A stretch of DNA of 46,674 nt from Limosilactobacillus difficilis (GTDB lineage Bacteria; Bacillota; Bacilli; Lactobacillales; Lactobacillaceae), in assembly GCF_947387495.1 (NCBI RefSeq), contig NZ_CANDNU010000011.1, positions 1 through 46,674 on the forward strand. Reading direction: 5' to 3'. The position numbers and the translations under genes were made by a program. This document shows, one piece after another, positions 18,708 to 27,741 of this stretch; position 1 is the stretch's first letter; every line of letters begins with the position of its first letter. A model generated the notes under the pieces. The model saw only the letters and a program-made list of their open reading frames with translations, was not told the DNA's origin and searched no databases.

Positions 18708-20003
18708 TTAGTCCAAACCAACCCGGTGGAAGATGTAGTCCACCCGCCGCAAGTGCCAGTGGTAATCAAAGGCGTCGTCGATGTCTTCCTTACTCAACTG
18801 CTTGGAAATCACGGGGTCCGCCTCCAACAACGGCCGGAACGGAACGTGTTCGGCCCAGCACTTAGCCGTCAGTGGTTGGATCGTGTCGTAAGCCTTTTCC
18901 CGGCTGAGGCCACTAGCAACCAGCTTGTTGAGCACCCGCCCGGAGTAAATCAGGCCATGGGTCAGATTCATGTTCTGGATCATCCGTTCTGGGAAGACGT
19001 CCAGGTTCTTCACAATCTGCCCAAAACGATGGAGCATGTAGTCCAGCAGAATGGTGGAATCCGGCAGGATAATCCGTTCCGCACTGGAGTGGGAAATATC
19101 ACGTTCGTGCCACAGTGAGATGTTTTCGTAAGCGGTAACGATGTGACCACGCAGCACCCGTGCACACCCACAAATGTTTTCGGAACCAATCGGGTTTTTC
19201 TTGTGTGGCATTGCTGAGGAACCCTTCTGACCCTTGGCAAAATGTTCTTCAACTTCGTGGATTTCAGTCCGCTGGAGGCTCCGAATTTCCGTGGCGAATT
19301 CTTCCATACTCGTGGCGATCAGGCCGATCGTCGCGATGTATTCGGCATGGAGGTCCCGCGGCAACACTTGGCTCGAAATTTCCTGAGCACGCAGCCCCAG
19401 TGATTGACAAACCAGTTTTTCAACGCGGGGGTCAACCTGCGCAAAGGTGCCGACCGCTCCGGAAATCTTGCCGGCTTCCACACCCTTAGCAGCGTGGATA
19501 AAGCGTTCCCGATTCCGCTTCATTTCAGAATACCAGCGCGCCAGCTTAAGGCCAAAGGTTGTCGGTTCGGCGTGAACCCCATGGGTCCGGCCCATTTCCA
19601 CCGTGTACTTGTACTTGCGAGCCTTATCAGCGACGATCTTCATGAACTCGTCGATGTCCTTGAGGAGGATTTCGTTAGCCTGCTTAAGGCGGTAACCCTG
19701 AGCGGTGTCAACTACGTCTGTACTGGTCAGGCCGTAGTGAACCCACTTCTTTTCTGGTCCCAGCGACTCAGAAACGCAACGGGTAAAGGCGATGATGTCA
19801 TGGTGAGTCACGGCCTCGATCCGGGCAATTTCATCGACGTCAAACTTTGCGTTTTGCCGAATCTTTTCCACATCTTCAGCCGGGATCTTGCCCAACTTGC
19901 ACCAAGCTTCATCAGCGGTAATTTCGACCTTGAGCCAGCTCTGGTACTGGTTTTCCAAGGACCAAATCTTACTCATTTTGGGGCGGCTATAGCGATCAAT
20001 CAA
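18708..20003 (-). CDS. purB: Adenylosuccinate lyase
   Basis: Acts twice in the pathway (SAICAR to AICAR, adenylosuccinate to AMP). 431 residues. The N-terminus [14 protein letters not shown] matches the family and is obtained only with a TTG start at 20003. That TTG overlaps the purK stop as TTGA and lies 7 bases after GGAGGG. Signature [15 protein letters not shown] carries the flexible catalytic loop; the [10 protein letters not shown] and [10 protein letters not shown] motifs are present. Last gene of the purE-K-B unit. Confidence 0.97.
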   Translation of the reverse strand: MIDRYSRPKMSKIWSLENQYQSWLKVEITADEAWCKLGKIPAEDVEKIRQNAKFDVDEIARIEAVTHHDIIAFTRCVSESLGPEKKWVHYGLTSTDVVDTAQGYRLKQANEILLKDIDEFMKIVADKARKYKYTVEMGRTHGVHAEPTTFGLKLARWYSEMKRNRERFIHAAKGVEAGKISGAVGTFAQVDPRVEKLVCQSLGLRAQEISSQVLPRDLHAEYIATIGLIATSMEEFATEIRSLQRTEIHEVEEHFAKGQKGSSAMPHKKNPIGSENICGCARVLRGHIVTAYENISLWHERDISHSSAERIILPDSTILLDYMLHRFGQIVKNLDVFPERMIQNMNLTHGLIYSGRVLNKLVASGLSREKAYDTIQPLTAKCWAEHVPFRPLLEADPVISKQLSKEDIDDAFDYHWHLRRVDYIFHRVGLD

Positions 20004-21151
20004 TGTTTATCCCTCCATACATTGGTATCATCAATTTCTTGCAGTGTTTTGTCGACGTCATCGGTCAGAATCGTGATGTGACCCATCTTCCGGTTGTGAC
20101 GCACCTCGGCCTTACCATAATCATGGAAGTGCCAGTTGGGCTTTTCCTGGCTGAGCTTCCGGGCGCCAGCCACGTGCTGGCCCAAAACGTTGACCATCAC
20201 TACCGGACTCAGCAGTTTGATCTTGGGCAGCGGCCAGTTGCAAATTGCCCGGTCATGCACGTCAAACTGGCTGAAATTGCAGGCTTCGATCGTGTAATGG
20301 CCGGAGTTGTGCGGCCGCGGAGCCAGTTCGTTGATATAGATGTCGCCATCTTCGGTCACGAACATCTCAACCCCCAGGATGCCCCGCAAATTAATCGCGT
20401 GAGCAATTTTAACGGCATCGTCCTGGGCTAACTGGGCAGTCTGGTCGCTGATCCGGGCTGGCACGATGCTTTCGTGCAAGATTTCATTCCAGTGGATGTT
20501 TTCACTCACCGGGAAAACTGCAACCTGGCCATCCGCGTTGCGGGCCACCATCACCGAACATTCGAGCTTGAAGTCAACCCAGCCTTCGAGAATGTCGTCG
20601 CCAAAGTCAATGATCTTGGCAACTTCTGGGTTTGCTAAGTCAGCATCACTGTGCAAAACCAGCTGGCCGTGGCCATCGTAGCCACCTTCTGAGGTCTTGA
20701 GAACACAAGGATAGCCCAGGTCGGCAATCGCTTTTTTCAGGTCCGCTTGGCTCTTGACCGCCCGGAACGGGGCCGTCTTCATCCCCGCCTGGTCGCGCAG
20801 AAAGGTCTTCTCCCGAATTCGGTTCTTGGTCGTGTACAGGAGATGAGTCCCTTGGGGCACACTAACCTTGTCTGCCACGTCCTCGAGGGCCTTCAAGTCA
20901 ACGTTTTCAAACTCATAGGTCAAAACGTCCGACCGCCGGGCCAGTTCTTCGATGGCCTTGACGTCGGCATAAGGAGCAACGATCTGGTCGTCAGTAACTT
21001 GCCCCGCCGGACAGTGCGGCGTCGGGTCGAGCACGATGACCTTCATCCCACCATACTTGGCTGACAGCGCCATCATCTGGCCGAGCTGGCCCCCACCGAT
21101 GATCCCGATGGTCTTTCCCTGCTCAATATATTGTTTAGTCAAGGTCAGCAC
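20000..21151 (-). CDS. purK: N5-carboxyaminoimidazole ribonucleotide synthase
   Basis: ATP- and bicarbonate-dependent carboxylation of AIR. 383 residues. [18 protein letters not shown] near the N-terminus, ATP-grasp segments [14 protein letters not shown] and [18 protein letters not shown], then [11 protein letters not shown]. Starts at GTG 21151 inside the purE 3' end (17-base overlap); a TTG at 21142 is an alternative. Stop shared with the purB start. Confidence 0.95.
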   Translation of the reverse strand: MLTLTKQYIEQGKTIGIIGGGQLGQMMALSAKYGGMKVIVLDPTPHCPAGQVTDDQIVAPYADVKAIEELARRSDVLTYEFENVDLKALEDVADKVSVPQGTHLLYTTKNRIREKTFLRDQAGMKTAPFRAVKSQADLKKAIADLGYPCVLKTSEGGYDGHGQLVLHSDADLANPEVAKIIDFGDDILEGWVDFKLECSVMVARNADGQVAVFPVSENIHWNEILHESIVPARISDQTAQLAQDDAVKIAHAINLRGILGVEMFVTEDGDIYINELAPRPHNSGHYTIEACNFSQFDVHDRAICNWPLPKIKLLSPVVMVNVLGQHVAGARKLSQEKPNWHFHDYGKAEVRHNRKMGHITILTDDVDKTLQEIDDTNVWRDKH

Positions 21152-21623
21152 TGCTTTCTACTGAATCATTATGCATCTGTTGCCGATACTTCTCAAGCTG
21201 ATCTTGAAGGTCCGGCTGACTCGTCCCGAGGATTTCAAGCGCCAGCAAAGCGGCATTCTTTGCCCCGGCACTGCCGATTGCGGTCGTAGCAACGGGAATC
21301 CCTGTCGGCATCTGAACGATCGAAAAGAGGGAGTCTAAGCCACCAAGGGCCTTGGTCTGGCCAGGAACCCCGATGACGGGCAGAACGGTATTAGCCGCCG
21401 TCATCCCTGGTAAGTGGGCCGCCATCCCGGCACCAGCAATGATCACTTTGAGTCCCCGCTCCTTTGCCTTCTTAGCAAAGTCGAACATTTCGTTAGGCAT
21501 CCGGTGAGCCGAGATGACGTGTTTTTCGTACTGCACGCCGAATTCATCCAGAATCTGGCAGGCGCCCTTCATCGTCGGCCAATCGGACTTACTTCCCATG
21601 ATGACAGCAATTTGACAAGTCAA
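21135..21623 (-). CDS. purE: N5-carboxyaminoimidazole ribonucleotide mutase (class I PurE)
   Basis: Moves the carboxyl group of N5-CAIR to give CAIR. 162 residues from the TTG at 21623, which lies 8 bases after GAGGAGG; the longer frame to 21674 runs through the promoter and is not used. Motifs: [29 protein letters not shown] and [11 protein letters not shown]. First gene of purE-K-B, with a strong promoter and a PurBox pair upstream. Confidence 0.96.
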   Translation of the reverse strand: MTCQIAVIMGSKSDWPTMKGACQILDEFGVQYEKHVISAHRMPNEMFDFAKKAKERGLKVIIAGAGMAAHLPGMTAANTVLPVIGVPGQTKALGGLDSLFSIVQMPTGIPVATTAIGSAGAKNAALLALEILGTSQPDLQDQLEKYRQQMHNDSVESSADLD

Positions 21624-21656
21624 TGTTAGTTCCTCCTCAGAGATTTTTACGATTTC

Positions 21657-21685
21657 ATCATACCAAATCATCATTCTAGTGGCAA
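21657..21685 (-). promoter_or_regulatory. purE promoter
   Basis: Minus-strand -35 TTGCCA (21680-21685), 17-base spacer, -10 TATGAT (21657-21662). Confidence 0.75.
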
Positions 21686-21689
21686 GACA

Positions 21690-21734
21690 ATTTACGAACT
21701 TATTTAGGAAACGTTTCTTTTATTGTTCGCTTTT
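21690..21734 (-). promoter_or_regulatory. PurBox pair (PurR operator) before purE
   Basis: Plus strand ACGAAC (21694-21699) and inverted GTTCGC (21725-21730) with 25 bases between them, the same spacing as the purC pair. The palindrome GAAACGTTTC (21708-21717) lies at the exact centre of the dyad and resembles a cre core. The whole element abuts the -35 box. Confidence 0.7.
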
Positions 21735-21764
21735 TCGTTTTGACAGTCTTAAGAGTAATTTAAC

Positions 21765-21793
21765 TTGCCTTCAGCCAACCGGTAAGATATGCT
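21765..21793 (+). promoter_or_regulatory. Promoter of the small membrane peptide gene
   Basis: TTGCCT (21765-21770), 17-base spacer, TATGCT (21788-21793), about 25 bases before the predicted start. Confidence 0.55.
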
Positions 21794-21817
21794 ATTGCTC
21801 AAAGGATGGTGAGGAAC

Positions 21818-22000
21818 GTGATCGGCTTGTTAGTTACGCTGGCAGTCATTTGGCTGCTTTGGAAATTACTAAAGCTGTCGGTAATCCTTCTTTTCTGGCT
21901 GACCGTGATCGCGGTAGCGGCTTTCTTTATCAAGGCCTTCTTGATTCCCGCAATCCTCCTGATCGGCGGTATCCTCGTATATGGGTTTAACAGACTGTAG
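21818..22000 (+). CDS. Small two-helix membrane peptide
   Basis: A 60-residue hydrophobic protein of unknown function with two predicted membrane helices (about 4-30 and 33-57), a few Lys residues between them and the tail GFNRL. The GTG at 21818 is preceded by AAAGGATGG at 8 bases; an ATG at 21806 would sit directly on that ribosome site. A consensus-like promoter lies upstream and a strong terminator starts 6 bases after the stop, so it is a complete stand-alone transcription unit. No recognised family. Confidence 0.6.
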   Translation: MIGLLVTLAVIWLLWKLLKLSVILLFWLTVIAVAAFFIKAFLIPAILLIGGILVYGFNRL

Positions 22001-22005
22001 ACAAA

Positions 22006-22037
22006 CAAAACGGTTGCCCTTATGGACAACCGTTTTA
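22006..22037. terminator. Bidirectional terminator between the small peptide gene and fhs
   Basis: AAAACGGTTG(C)CC / GG(A)CAACCGTTTT stem with A- and T-tracts on both sides; serves the converging peptide gene (+) and fhs (-). Confidence 0.85.
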
Positions 22038-22065
22038 TTAATATGCAAGATTGAGGTTGGCAGTC

Positions 22066-23730
22066 TTAGAACAGACCCCGAATCGTCTTCCCATCATCGC
22101 TGATGCTCATGTCGACAGCGGCCGGGTGCTTGGCCAAGCCCGGCATGGTCATCATGGATCCAGAGAGAGCCACGATGAAGCCGGCCCCCATCTTCGGAAC
22201 CAGCTCCCGAACATGGAAGTCAAAGTCCGTTGGTGCTCCCAGGACATGCTGGTCATCGGAGAAGCTGTACTGGGTCTTGGCAATGCAGACCGGCAAAGCC
22301 CCCCAGCCAAGGTCCTGGTAACGTTTCATCTGCCGCTGGGCCTTCTTGGAGAAGACGACCCGCTTGGCGCCGTAGTACTTAGTGGCAATCGTCGTGATCT
22401 TGTCAGCAATCGATGCCTGGTAATCGTAAAGCGGCTTGAATTCGTGATGCTGGTCCGCCAACTTGACGACTTCCTTCGCCAAGTCCTGACAGCCTTCGCC
22501 ACCCTTGGCCCAGGCGTCAACCAAAGAAACCTTCACGCCGAGCTTTTGGCAAGTCTCTTCGACGGTCCTAATCTCCGCCTCTGAATCGGAGACAAAGTGG
22601 TTGATGGCAACAACCAGTGGCAAACCGTATCCCTGGATGTTCTTGATGTGACGTTCCAGGTTGGCTAAGCCCGCCTTCAATGCCGGGACGTTTTCTTCGG
22701 TCAGATCCTTACGTGCCACCCCGCCATTGTACTTAAGGGAACGAATCGTGGCGACGAGCACAACCGCATCCGGTTCCTGCCCCAAGACGCGTCGCTTGAT
22801 GTCCAGGAATTTTTCGGCTCCGAGATCAGCACCGAAGCCGGCTTCCGTAACCGCGTAGTCAGACAGCTGCAGGGCCGTTTTCGTTGCCAGAACGGAGTTG
22901 CAACCATGGGCAATGTTGGCAAATGGTCCCCCGTGAATGATCGTCGGGGTATGATCAAGGGTTTGGACCAGGTTAGGCTTGATCGCGTCCTTTAACAGGA
23001 TGGCAATAGCGTCGGTAAAGCCGAGTTCCTCAACCGTCACCGGCTTCTTGGCGTAGCTGTAACCCACAACGATCCGGCCGATCCGCTTCTTCAGATCGGC
23101 AAAATCTGCTGCCAGACACAGAATCGCCATCAGTTCGGAAGCAGCGGTAATGTCAAAGCCAGTCTGCCGGGTGATTCCCTGTGTGCGGCCGCCCAAGCCG
23201 GTCACCACATTACGCAGCACCCGGTCATTGACGTCTTCAACCCGCCGCCAAATAATCCGTTCCGGATCTAGCTGCAAATCATTGTCCCGCATGACGTAGT
23301 TATCAATCAGAGCGGCCAAAGTGTTGTTGGCACTGGTCAGAGCGTGCAGGTCACCAGTGAAGTGCAGGTTGATATCCTCCATCGGGACTACTTGGGAGTA
23401 GCCGCCACCAGCAGCACCACCCTTGATCCCAAAGACCGGTCCCATCGACGGTTCCCGCATTGCGATGGTCGTCTGGTGGCCGAGTTGGTTCATCCCGTCA
23501 GCAAGACCGATCATCACGGTCGACTTACCTTCGCCCGCCGGCGTCGGGTTCATCGCCGTCACGAGGACGAGCTTATGCTTCTTGGCTGGCGCCTCCTTGA
23601 TTGGCAAATCAATCTTGGCTTTATACTTGCCATATTGTTCAATTTCATCAGCTTTAAGACCGAGTTTGGCAGCAACCTGCTCAATTGGAAGCATCTTGGC
23701 AGCATCGGCGATTTCAATATCAGTAGGCAT
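22066..23730 (-). CDS. fhs: Formate-tetrahydrofolate ligase
   Basis: Makes 10-formyl-THF from formate, ATP and THF, the formyl donor used by PurN and PurH of this window. 554 residues from the ATG at 23730 (AAAGGA 9 bases upstream). The N-terminus [17 protein letters not shown] and the P-loop [11 protein letters not shown] match the family, as do [20 protein letters not shown].. and the [13 protein letters not shown]-like segment. A single ACGAAC (23753-23758) in the leader could be a lone PurBox. Placed next to purE, consistent with purine supply. Confidence 0.96.
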   Translation of the reverse strand: MPTDIEIADAAKMLPIEQVAAKLGLKADEIEQYGKYKAKIDLPIKEAPAKKHKLVLVTAMNPTPAGEGKSTVMIGLADGMNQLGHQTTIAMREPSMGPVFGIKGGAAGGGYSQVVPMEDINLHFTGDLHALTSANNTLAALIDNYVMRDNDLQLDPERIIWRRVEDVNDRVLRNVVTGLGGRTQGITRQTGFDITAASELMAILCLAADFADLKKRIGRIVVGYSYAKKPVTVEELGFTDAIAILLKDAIKPNLVQTLDHTPTIIHGGPFANIAHGCNSVLATKTALQLSDYAVTEAGFGADLGAEKFLDIKRRVLGQEPDAVVLVATIRSLKYNGGVARKDLTEENVPALKAGLANLERHIKNIQGYGLPLVVAINHFVSDSEAEIRTVEETCQKLGVKVSLVDAWAKGGEGCQDLAKEVVKLADQHHEFKPLYDYQASIADKITTIATKYYGAKRVVFSKKAQRQMKRYQDLGWGALPVCIAKTQYSFSDDQHVLGAPTDFDFHVRELVPKMGAGFIVALSGSMMTMPGLAKHPAAVDMSISDDGKTIRGLF

Positions 23731-23850
23731 CAGATTCATCCTTTCATAAAACACGAACGATTAAATTGATTTGTTGTCTATATCAGCTTATAACAAGAAC
23801 TTACTAATAAGATATAGCTAATATTGCCGAATGTAAAGGCAGATTCCGAA

Positions 23851-24897
23851 CTAATTTGCCTTTTTCGGTGTCTTTTTTGGGGATTCTTTCTTGACCTGGT
23901 CCCGCTGAACACCGAACACGTCTAAGAAGAAGGTAAAAATCGGCACCCCAACGATCAAGCCCCAGCCACCAAAGAAATGTTCACTGAAAACTAAGATGAC
24001 AAAGGTGTAGAAAATCGGCAGCTCGGTCCGGCTCGACATGAACTTCGGATTCAGTACATAGGATTCCAGCATATGGATGCAGGTGATCATGATCAGAATA
24101 TAAATTACATCCCGCCAACCGCCGACGGTAAAGGCCACCATCGACAGAGGAAAGAGCGAAATAATCACTCCAGCCACCGGAATCAGACTCAGGACGAAGA
24201 CCATGATGCTCAGAGCAAAGATTTGCGGCATCTTCATAAAAATCAAACAGATCGTCGTGATCGCCGTATTGCAAAGAGCGATAAAGAACTGGGCTTCGAT
24301 AACTACCCCAAAGGTATTGACAAAAATCTTACCAAAGTAGTGAACATCCTTGAACAGCCATGCCAGCTTGCTCTTCAAAAAGAGCCGCGAAAAACTATTC
24401 ATCTGTTCCAACTCGATGGTGTAGAAAAAGCTGAGGATCAGCGACATAAAGAACGTCACTGTCAAGGCCCCAACATTGGTTAGCGTCGTCACGAGAATTC
24501 CCATCCAATGGCGGGTTTGACTAACGATGGTCGCGTTGCTGACGTAGTGATGGACGTATTTGATGATCGTCCCTCCGTTGTGCTGATAATATTTCACCAT
24601 ACTGTTGACAATTTTAGTAATCTGATTCACCAAAACGGGCAGATACCTGGTAATCGTTAAGTAGACCAAAATGATCAGCACCACATAAGTCAACAGGACG
24701 ATGATCCATGACGGAACTTTCGTAAAGCAGCGTTGGATCAGCCGCACCCACTTGACGATCAAAAAAGTAAAGATAAAAGTAAAGAGGATCAAGTTCATCA
24801 TCGGCCGCACCCAGTACAAAATGGCAATAATCCCCACTAACACTAACATGCGCCGGACAAAGTCGTTTCCCTTGATCTTCTCCCAAACGTTTGTCAC
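23851..24897 (-). CDS. AI-2E family transporter (PerM/TqsA-like)
   Basis: Multipass membrane protein of 348 residues in the AI-2E (UPF0118) family; members export small molecules or ions, and the substrate here is unknown. The GTG at 24897 with GGAGGAGTGATCTT upstream is preferred over a TTG at 24927, which precedes the ribosome site. Two N-terminal helix pairs (about 20-70), one near 140-165, then a C-terminal cluster with SLIPVAGVIISLFP and the family's GGWGLIVGVPIFTF segment. The tail is basic (KKESPKKTPKKAN). Divergent from cfa. Confidence 0.85.
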   Translation of the reverse strand: MTNVWEKIKGNDFVRRMLVLVGIIAILYWVRPMMNLILFTFIFTFLIVKWVRLIQRCFTKVPSWIIVLLTYVVLIILVYLTITRYLPVLVNQITKIVNSMVKYYQHNGGTIIKYVHHYVSNATIVSQTRHWMGILVTTLTNVGALTVTFFMSLILSFFYTIELEQMNSFSRLFLKSKLAWLFKDVHYFGKIFVNTFGVVIEAQFFIALCNTAITTICLIFMKMPQIFALSIMVFVLSLIPVAGVIISLFPLSMVAFTVGGWRDVIYILIMITCIHMLESYVLNPKFMSSRTELPIFYTFVILVFSEHFFGGWGLIVGVPIFTFFLDVFGVQRDQVKKESPKKTPKKAN

Positions 24898-24928
24898 AAG
24901 ATCACTCCTCCGTATAAATTCCTTCAAT

Positions 24929-24976
24929 ATTATACACCGCGTCCCTTGTGACCAAGGCCAAACACGGGTGTATAAT
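24929..24976. promoter_or_regulatory. Divergent promoter region of the AI-2E permease gene and cfa
   Basis: TATAAT -10 boxes on both strands: minus at 24929-24934 toward the permease and plus at 24971-24976 toward cfa. The plus one has TTGTGA at 24946-24951 (spacer 19, long). The minus one has only a weak -35. Confidence 0.5.
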
Positions 24977-25011
24977 AACTACTATTACGAGTAGCAAAGG
25001 AGAATTTATCG

Positions 25012-26187
25012 ATGCTCGAAAAAACGTTTTTGAAGTCCATTCTGAAGCACTCCTTTAACATTCCCGTACGAGTTGTTTTCTGGGATGGCAGTAGCGTAGA
25101 CTATGGCAAAGGTGATCCGGAAGTTACCATTCGCTTCAATGAGAAGATTGCGATTCGCGATATCACCAAGAATGCTTCAATCGCCCTCGGTGAAGCATAC
25201 ATGGACAAACGGATTGAAGTCGACGGCAGTCTTCAAAAGCTGATCACTTCAGCCTACGAAAATGCTGGTGGCTTTATGCGCAACTCGAAGCTGCGCCGCA
25301 TCCTGCCCAAGCAGGGTCACTCCGAAAAGGAAAGTGAAGAAGATATCCAAAGCCACTATGACGTCGGCAACGACTTCTACAAGCTGTGGCTAGACGATAC
25401 TCTGACCTATTCGTGTGCCTACTTCAAAGATGGCAACCATTCTGACCTGACCCAGGCCCAGAAGGACAAGGTTGATCACATTTTGAAGAAATTGAACCCC
25501 CAGCCAGGACAAACACTCCTGGACATCGGCTGCGGTTGGGGTACTTTGATGCTAACGGCTGCTAAAAAGTACGACATGAAAGTCACCGGGGTAACGCTCA
25601 GTGAGGAGCAGTACCAATTCGTTCAGGACCGGATTAAGAACGAAGGTTTGTCCGATGTAGCTGAGGTCAAGCTGGTCGACTACCGGGAGCTCGGTGATCG
25701 GCAGTGGGATTACATCACTTCTGTCGGGATGTTTGAACACGTCGGCAAAGAAAACCTGGGTCTCTACTTCAAAGATGTCAGCCGTTACCTGAAGGATGAC
25801 GGAATCGCCTTAATTCACGGGATCACCCGTCAACAGGGTGGCGCTACCAACGGCTGGATCAACAAGTATATCTTCCCTGGCGGCTACGTCCCTGGCTTGG
25901 CTGAAATCATCGGCCGAATCACCGAAAACAACCTGCAGATCTGCGATGTTGAAATGCTCCGGCGGCACTACCAACGGACCCTCGAAATCTGGGATAGCAA
26001 CTTCAACAATAATCGTGACGAAATCACCGACATGATGGGTGAACGCTTCACCCGAATGTGGGATCTCTACCTGCAAGCCTGCGCCGGTTCCTTTGAATCT
26101 GGTAATATCGACGTTGTCCAGTACCTGCTGACCAAGGGTCCTTCAGGCCGGCACCTGCCAATGACGCGGGACTACATGGTCAAATAA
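25012..26187 (+). CDS. cfa: Cyclopropane-fatty-acyl-phospholipid synthase
   Basis: SAM-dependent methyltransferase that cyclopropanates unsaturated membrane acyl chains, linked to acid and osmotic tolerance in lactobacilli. 391 residues. N-terminal lipid-binding domain, [15 protein letters not shown] (114-128), TYSCAYF, SAM motif [12 protein letters not shown] (169-180), [13 protein letters not shown] and the C-terminal [15 protein letters not shown] segment. ATG with AAAGGAGA. Monocistronic: own promoter and terminator. Confidence 0.96.
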   Translation: MLEKTFLKSILKHSFNIPVRVVFWDGSSVDYGKGDPEVTIRFNEKIAIRDITKNASIALGEAYMDKRIEVDGSLQKLITSAYENAGGFMRNSKLRRILPKQGHSEKESEEDIQSHYDVGNDFYKLWLDDTLTYSCAYFKDGNHSDLTQAQKDKVDHILKKLNPQPGQTLLDIGCGWGTLMLTAAKKYDMKVTGVTLSEEQYQFVQDRIKNEGLSDVAEVKLVDYRELGDRQWDYITSVGMFEHVGKENLGLYFKDVSRYLKDDGIALIHGITRQQGGATNGWINKYIFPGGYVPGLAEIIGRITENNLQICDVEMLRRHYQRTLEIWDSNFNNNRDEITDMMGERFTRMWDLYLQACAGSFESGNIDVVQYLLTKGPSGRHLPMTRDYMVK

Positions 26188-26205
26188 AGAATTATCGTAT
26201 ACAGC

Positions 26206-26242
26206 AAAAGCGATCTGCCAACTACTGACAGATCGCTTTTTG
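26206..26242. terminator. Bidirectional terminator between cfa and azlD
   Basis: AAAGCGATCTG / CAGATCGCTTTTT stem with T-tract on the plus strand and A-rich start usable from the minus strand. Confidence 0.85.
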
Positions 26243-26255
26243 TGTCTCATTAATT

Positions 26256-26639
26256 TTACAAGACCAGCGAGATCAGAAATACCATAACCAGACCGGTAAT
26301 CACGGAAATCGACATCGACCGGGTAATATAGGCCGCAATGACGACGAAAACGGCCGCAATGATTTGGGCAACGTGACCTAGGGGAACGAAGTGGTAGCCC
26401 TCAGTCGTGATAAAGATCCCTTTAACCACCAGCGAGGTAAAGAGGCTCACCGGCACGTACTTCATCCACTCGTTGAACCATTCCGGAATCTTGCGCTTCG
26501 TAAAGATCCGCATCGGGAAGTAACGGGGAATAAAGGCCGCAATCCCGCCAAGAATGATGAGAAGCAAGTGATAGCTGATTCCCTTGTCATTGGTTACGGC
26601 AGTCAGCAACGGCAAAGTAGTTAAGAATTGTGACATCAT
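26256..26639 (-). CDS. azlD: AzlD family branched-chain amino acid exporter subunit
   Basis: Small membrane partner of AzlC in branched-chain amino acid (or analogue) export. 127 residues with four hydrophobic segments and the family's AAFIPRYFPMRI near 35-46. Two adjacent ATGs (26639, 26636) follow GGGAGG; the second has the better spacing. 12 bases after azlC, so one operon. Confidence 0.88.
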   Translation of the reverse strand: MMSQFLTTLPLLTAVTNDKGISYHLLLIILGGIAAFIPRYFPMRIFTKRKIPEWFNEWMKYVPVSLFTSLVVKGIFITTEGYHFVPLGHVAQIIAAVFVVIAAYITRSMSISVITGLVMVFLISLVL

Positions 26640-26651
26640 CGTACCTCCCCG

Positions 26652-27593
26652 TTACTTCTGCGACTGATGCGAACCCGGCTGACTCGCTGTGCTTGTTGGT
26701 GCCGGTCTGCTAACTTTCTTCGCTTTGACCACCAGACGTTCGCCGGTCGATACGTCTTCGCCTGGAACGTCCTTTTGTTCGGCCGCGAATTCCTTCTTTG
26801 CTTCACTGTCTTCGACGGTGTCGCGCGTCTTTTCGGGGCGGATCATCCGTCCCAAAATCCAAGTATGATTCGGGTGCTTGGAATGCTTGCGCACCTGGTT
26901 TTCAACCAGAAAGCCGACGAACGATGCCAGCAGGGTAGCCACCACAATCCCAATCGTACTCTTCAGCATGGTCAGGAAAATGACTGACAAGACCGCTGAC
27001 AAAAGACAGATAATGAAGGTCAGGTGATTGCGGACCTGCATGACAATCATGTACAAAAAGAGGGCCGTTAAGGCAAAGTCCACGATTTCCAAGTTGATCG
27101 ACAGGGCACTGCCGATCAAAGCCCCAACCATGTTCGACACAGCCCAAAAAAGCAGGGAGTAATGTTCTACTAAAAGCGCCTGCTTCGGTTGCCACTTTTT
27201 ATCCGTCGCAAATTTTAAATAGTTGATTGCGTAGTTTTCATCATTCATCGAAACAGCAAACAACAGGATAAAATGTTGGTTTTCCCGGCTCAAGTACTTT
27301 GACAAACTGGACCCCAGCAAAGCGTAACGCAATTCCAGGAAAAACAGCATCGTCAAAATGGAGAGTAATGGTGCATTAATGGTTAGCATGGAAGCAATCA
27401 GGAACTGAGCCCCACCGGAAAAAACTACCACTGATACGAGGAATGCCAGCACAAAGTTAAATCCGGCTGCATGAAGCAGGATCCCACACGCTAATCCAAT
27501 CGGGATGTAGCTCAAACATAGCGGCATCGCGATGCCGAGTACGTATAACCATTCCGGTTCTTGCCTTGCTCTTTCTTTCGCTTCTTTACCCAA
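26652..27593 (-). CDS. azlC: AzlC family branched-chain amino acid exporter subunit, with long C-terminal tail
   Basis: Large membrane subunit of the AzlCD pair. 313 residues: an AzlC core of about 235 residues (SYIPIGLACGILLHAAG, FSGGAQFLIASML, LELRYALLGSSL) followed by an extra hydrophilic tail of about 75 residues rich in Glu, Lys, Ser and Pro. The usual family length is near 230-250, so the tail is unusual. Starts at TTG 27593 with GGAGG upstream. No clear terminator separates it from azlD. Confidence 0.88.
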   Translation of the reverse strand: MGKEAKERARQEPEWLYVLGIAMPLCLSYIPIGLACGILLHAAGFNFVLAFLVSVVVFSGGAQFLIASMLTINAPLLSILTMLFFLELRYALLGSSLSKYLSRENQHFILLFAVSMNDENYAINYLKFATDKKWQPKQALLVEHYSLLFWAVSNMVGALIGSALSINLEIVDFALTALFLYMIVMQVRNHLTFIICLLSAVLSVIFLTMLKSTIGIVVATLLASFVGFLVENQVRKHSKHPNHTWILGRMIRPEKTRDTVEDSEAKKEFAAEQKDVPGEDVSTGERLVVKAKKVSRPAPTSTASQPGSHQSQK

Positions 27594-27741
27594 TCAAGGT
27601 ACCTCCATGGATCACGAAATTAGTGACAATTTGTTGAACGATTTTCTGTTAATTAGTCTACCACATTTACGAAATGGACGATACCACCCATCTAGCAGCA
27701 AATTCGGCTGAATGTCCTTTTTTAAGCCGCCAGTAGAACGA
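27594..27741. other. Spacer between azlC and dacA
   Basis: 148 bases. It holds the azlC leader, with a possible -10 TAGACT on the minus strand near 27655-27660. A CGGCT/AGCCG inverted repeat near 27708-27728 lacks a U-tract on the dacA strand, so no convincing dacA terminator is seen. Confidence 0.35.

Noticed and set aside
23753-23758. PurR operator before fhs
   Set aside because: Only one ACGAAC is present and no inverted partner at 25 bases; kept as a note, not called as an operator.
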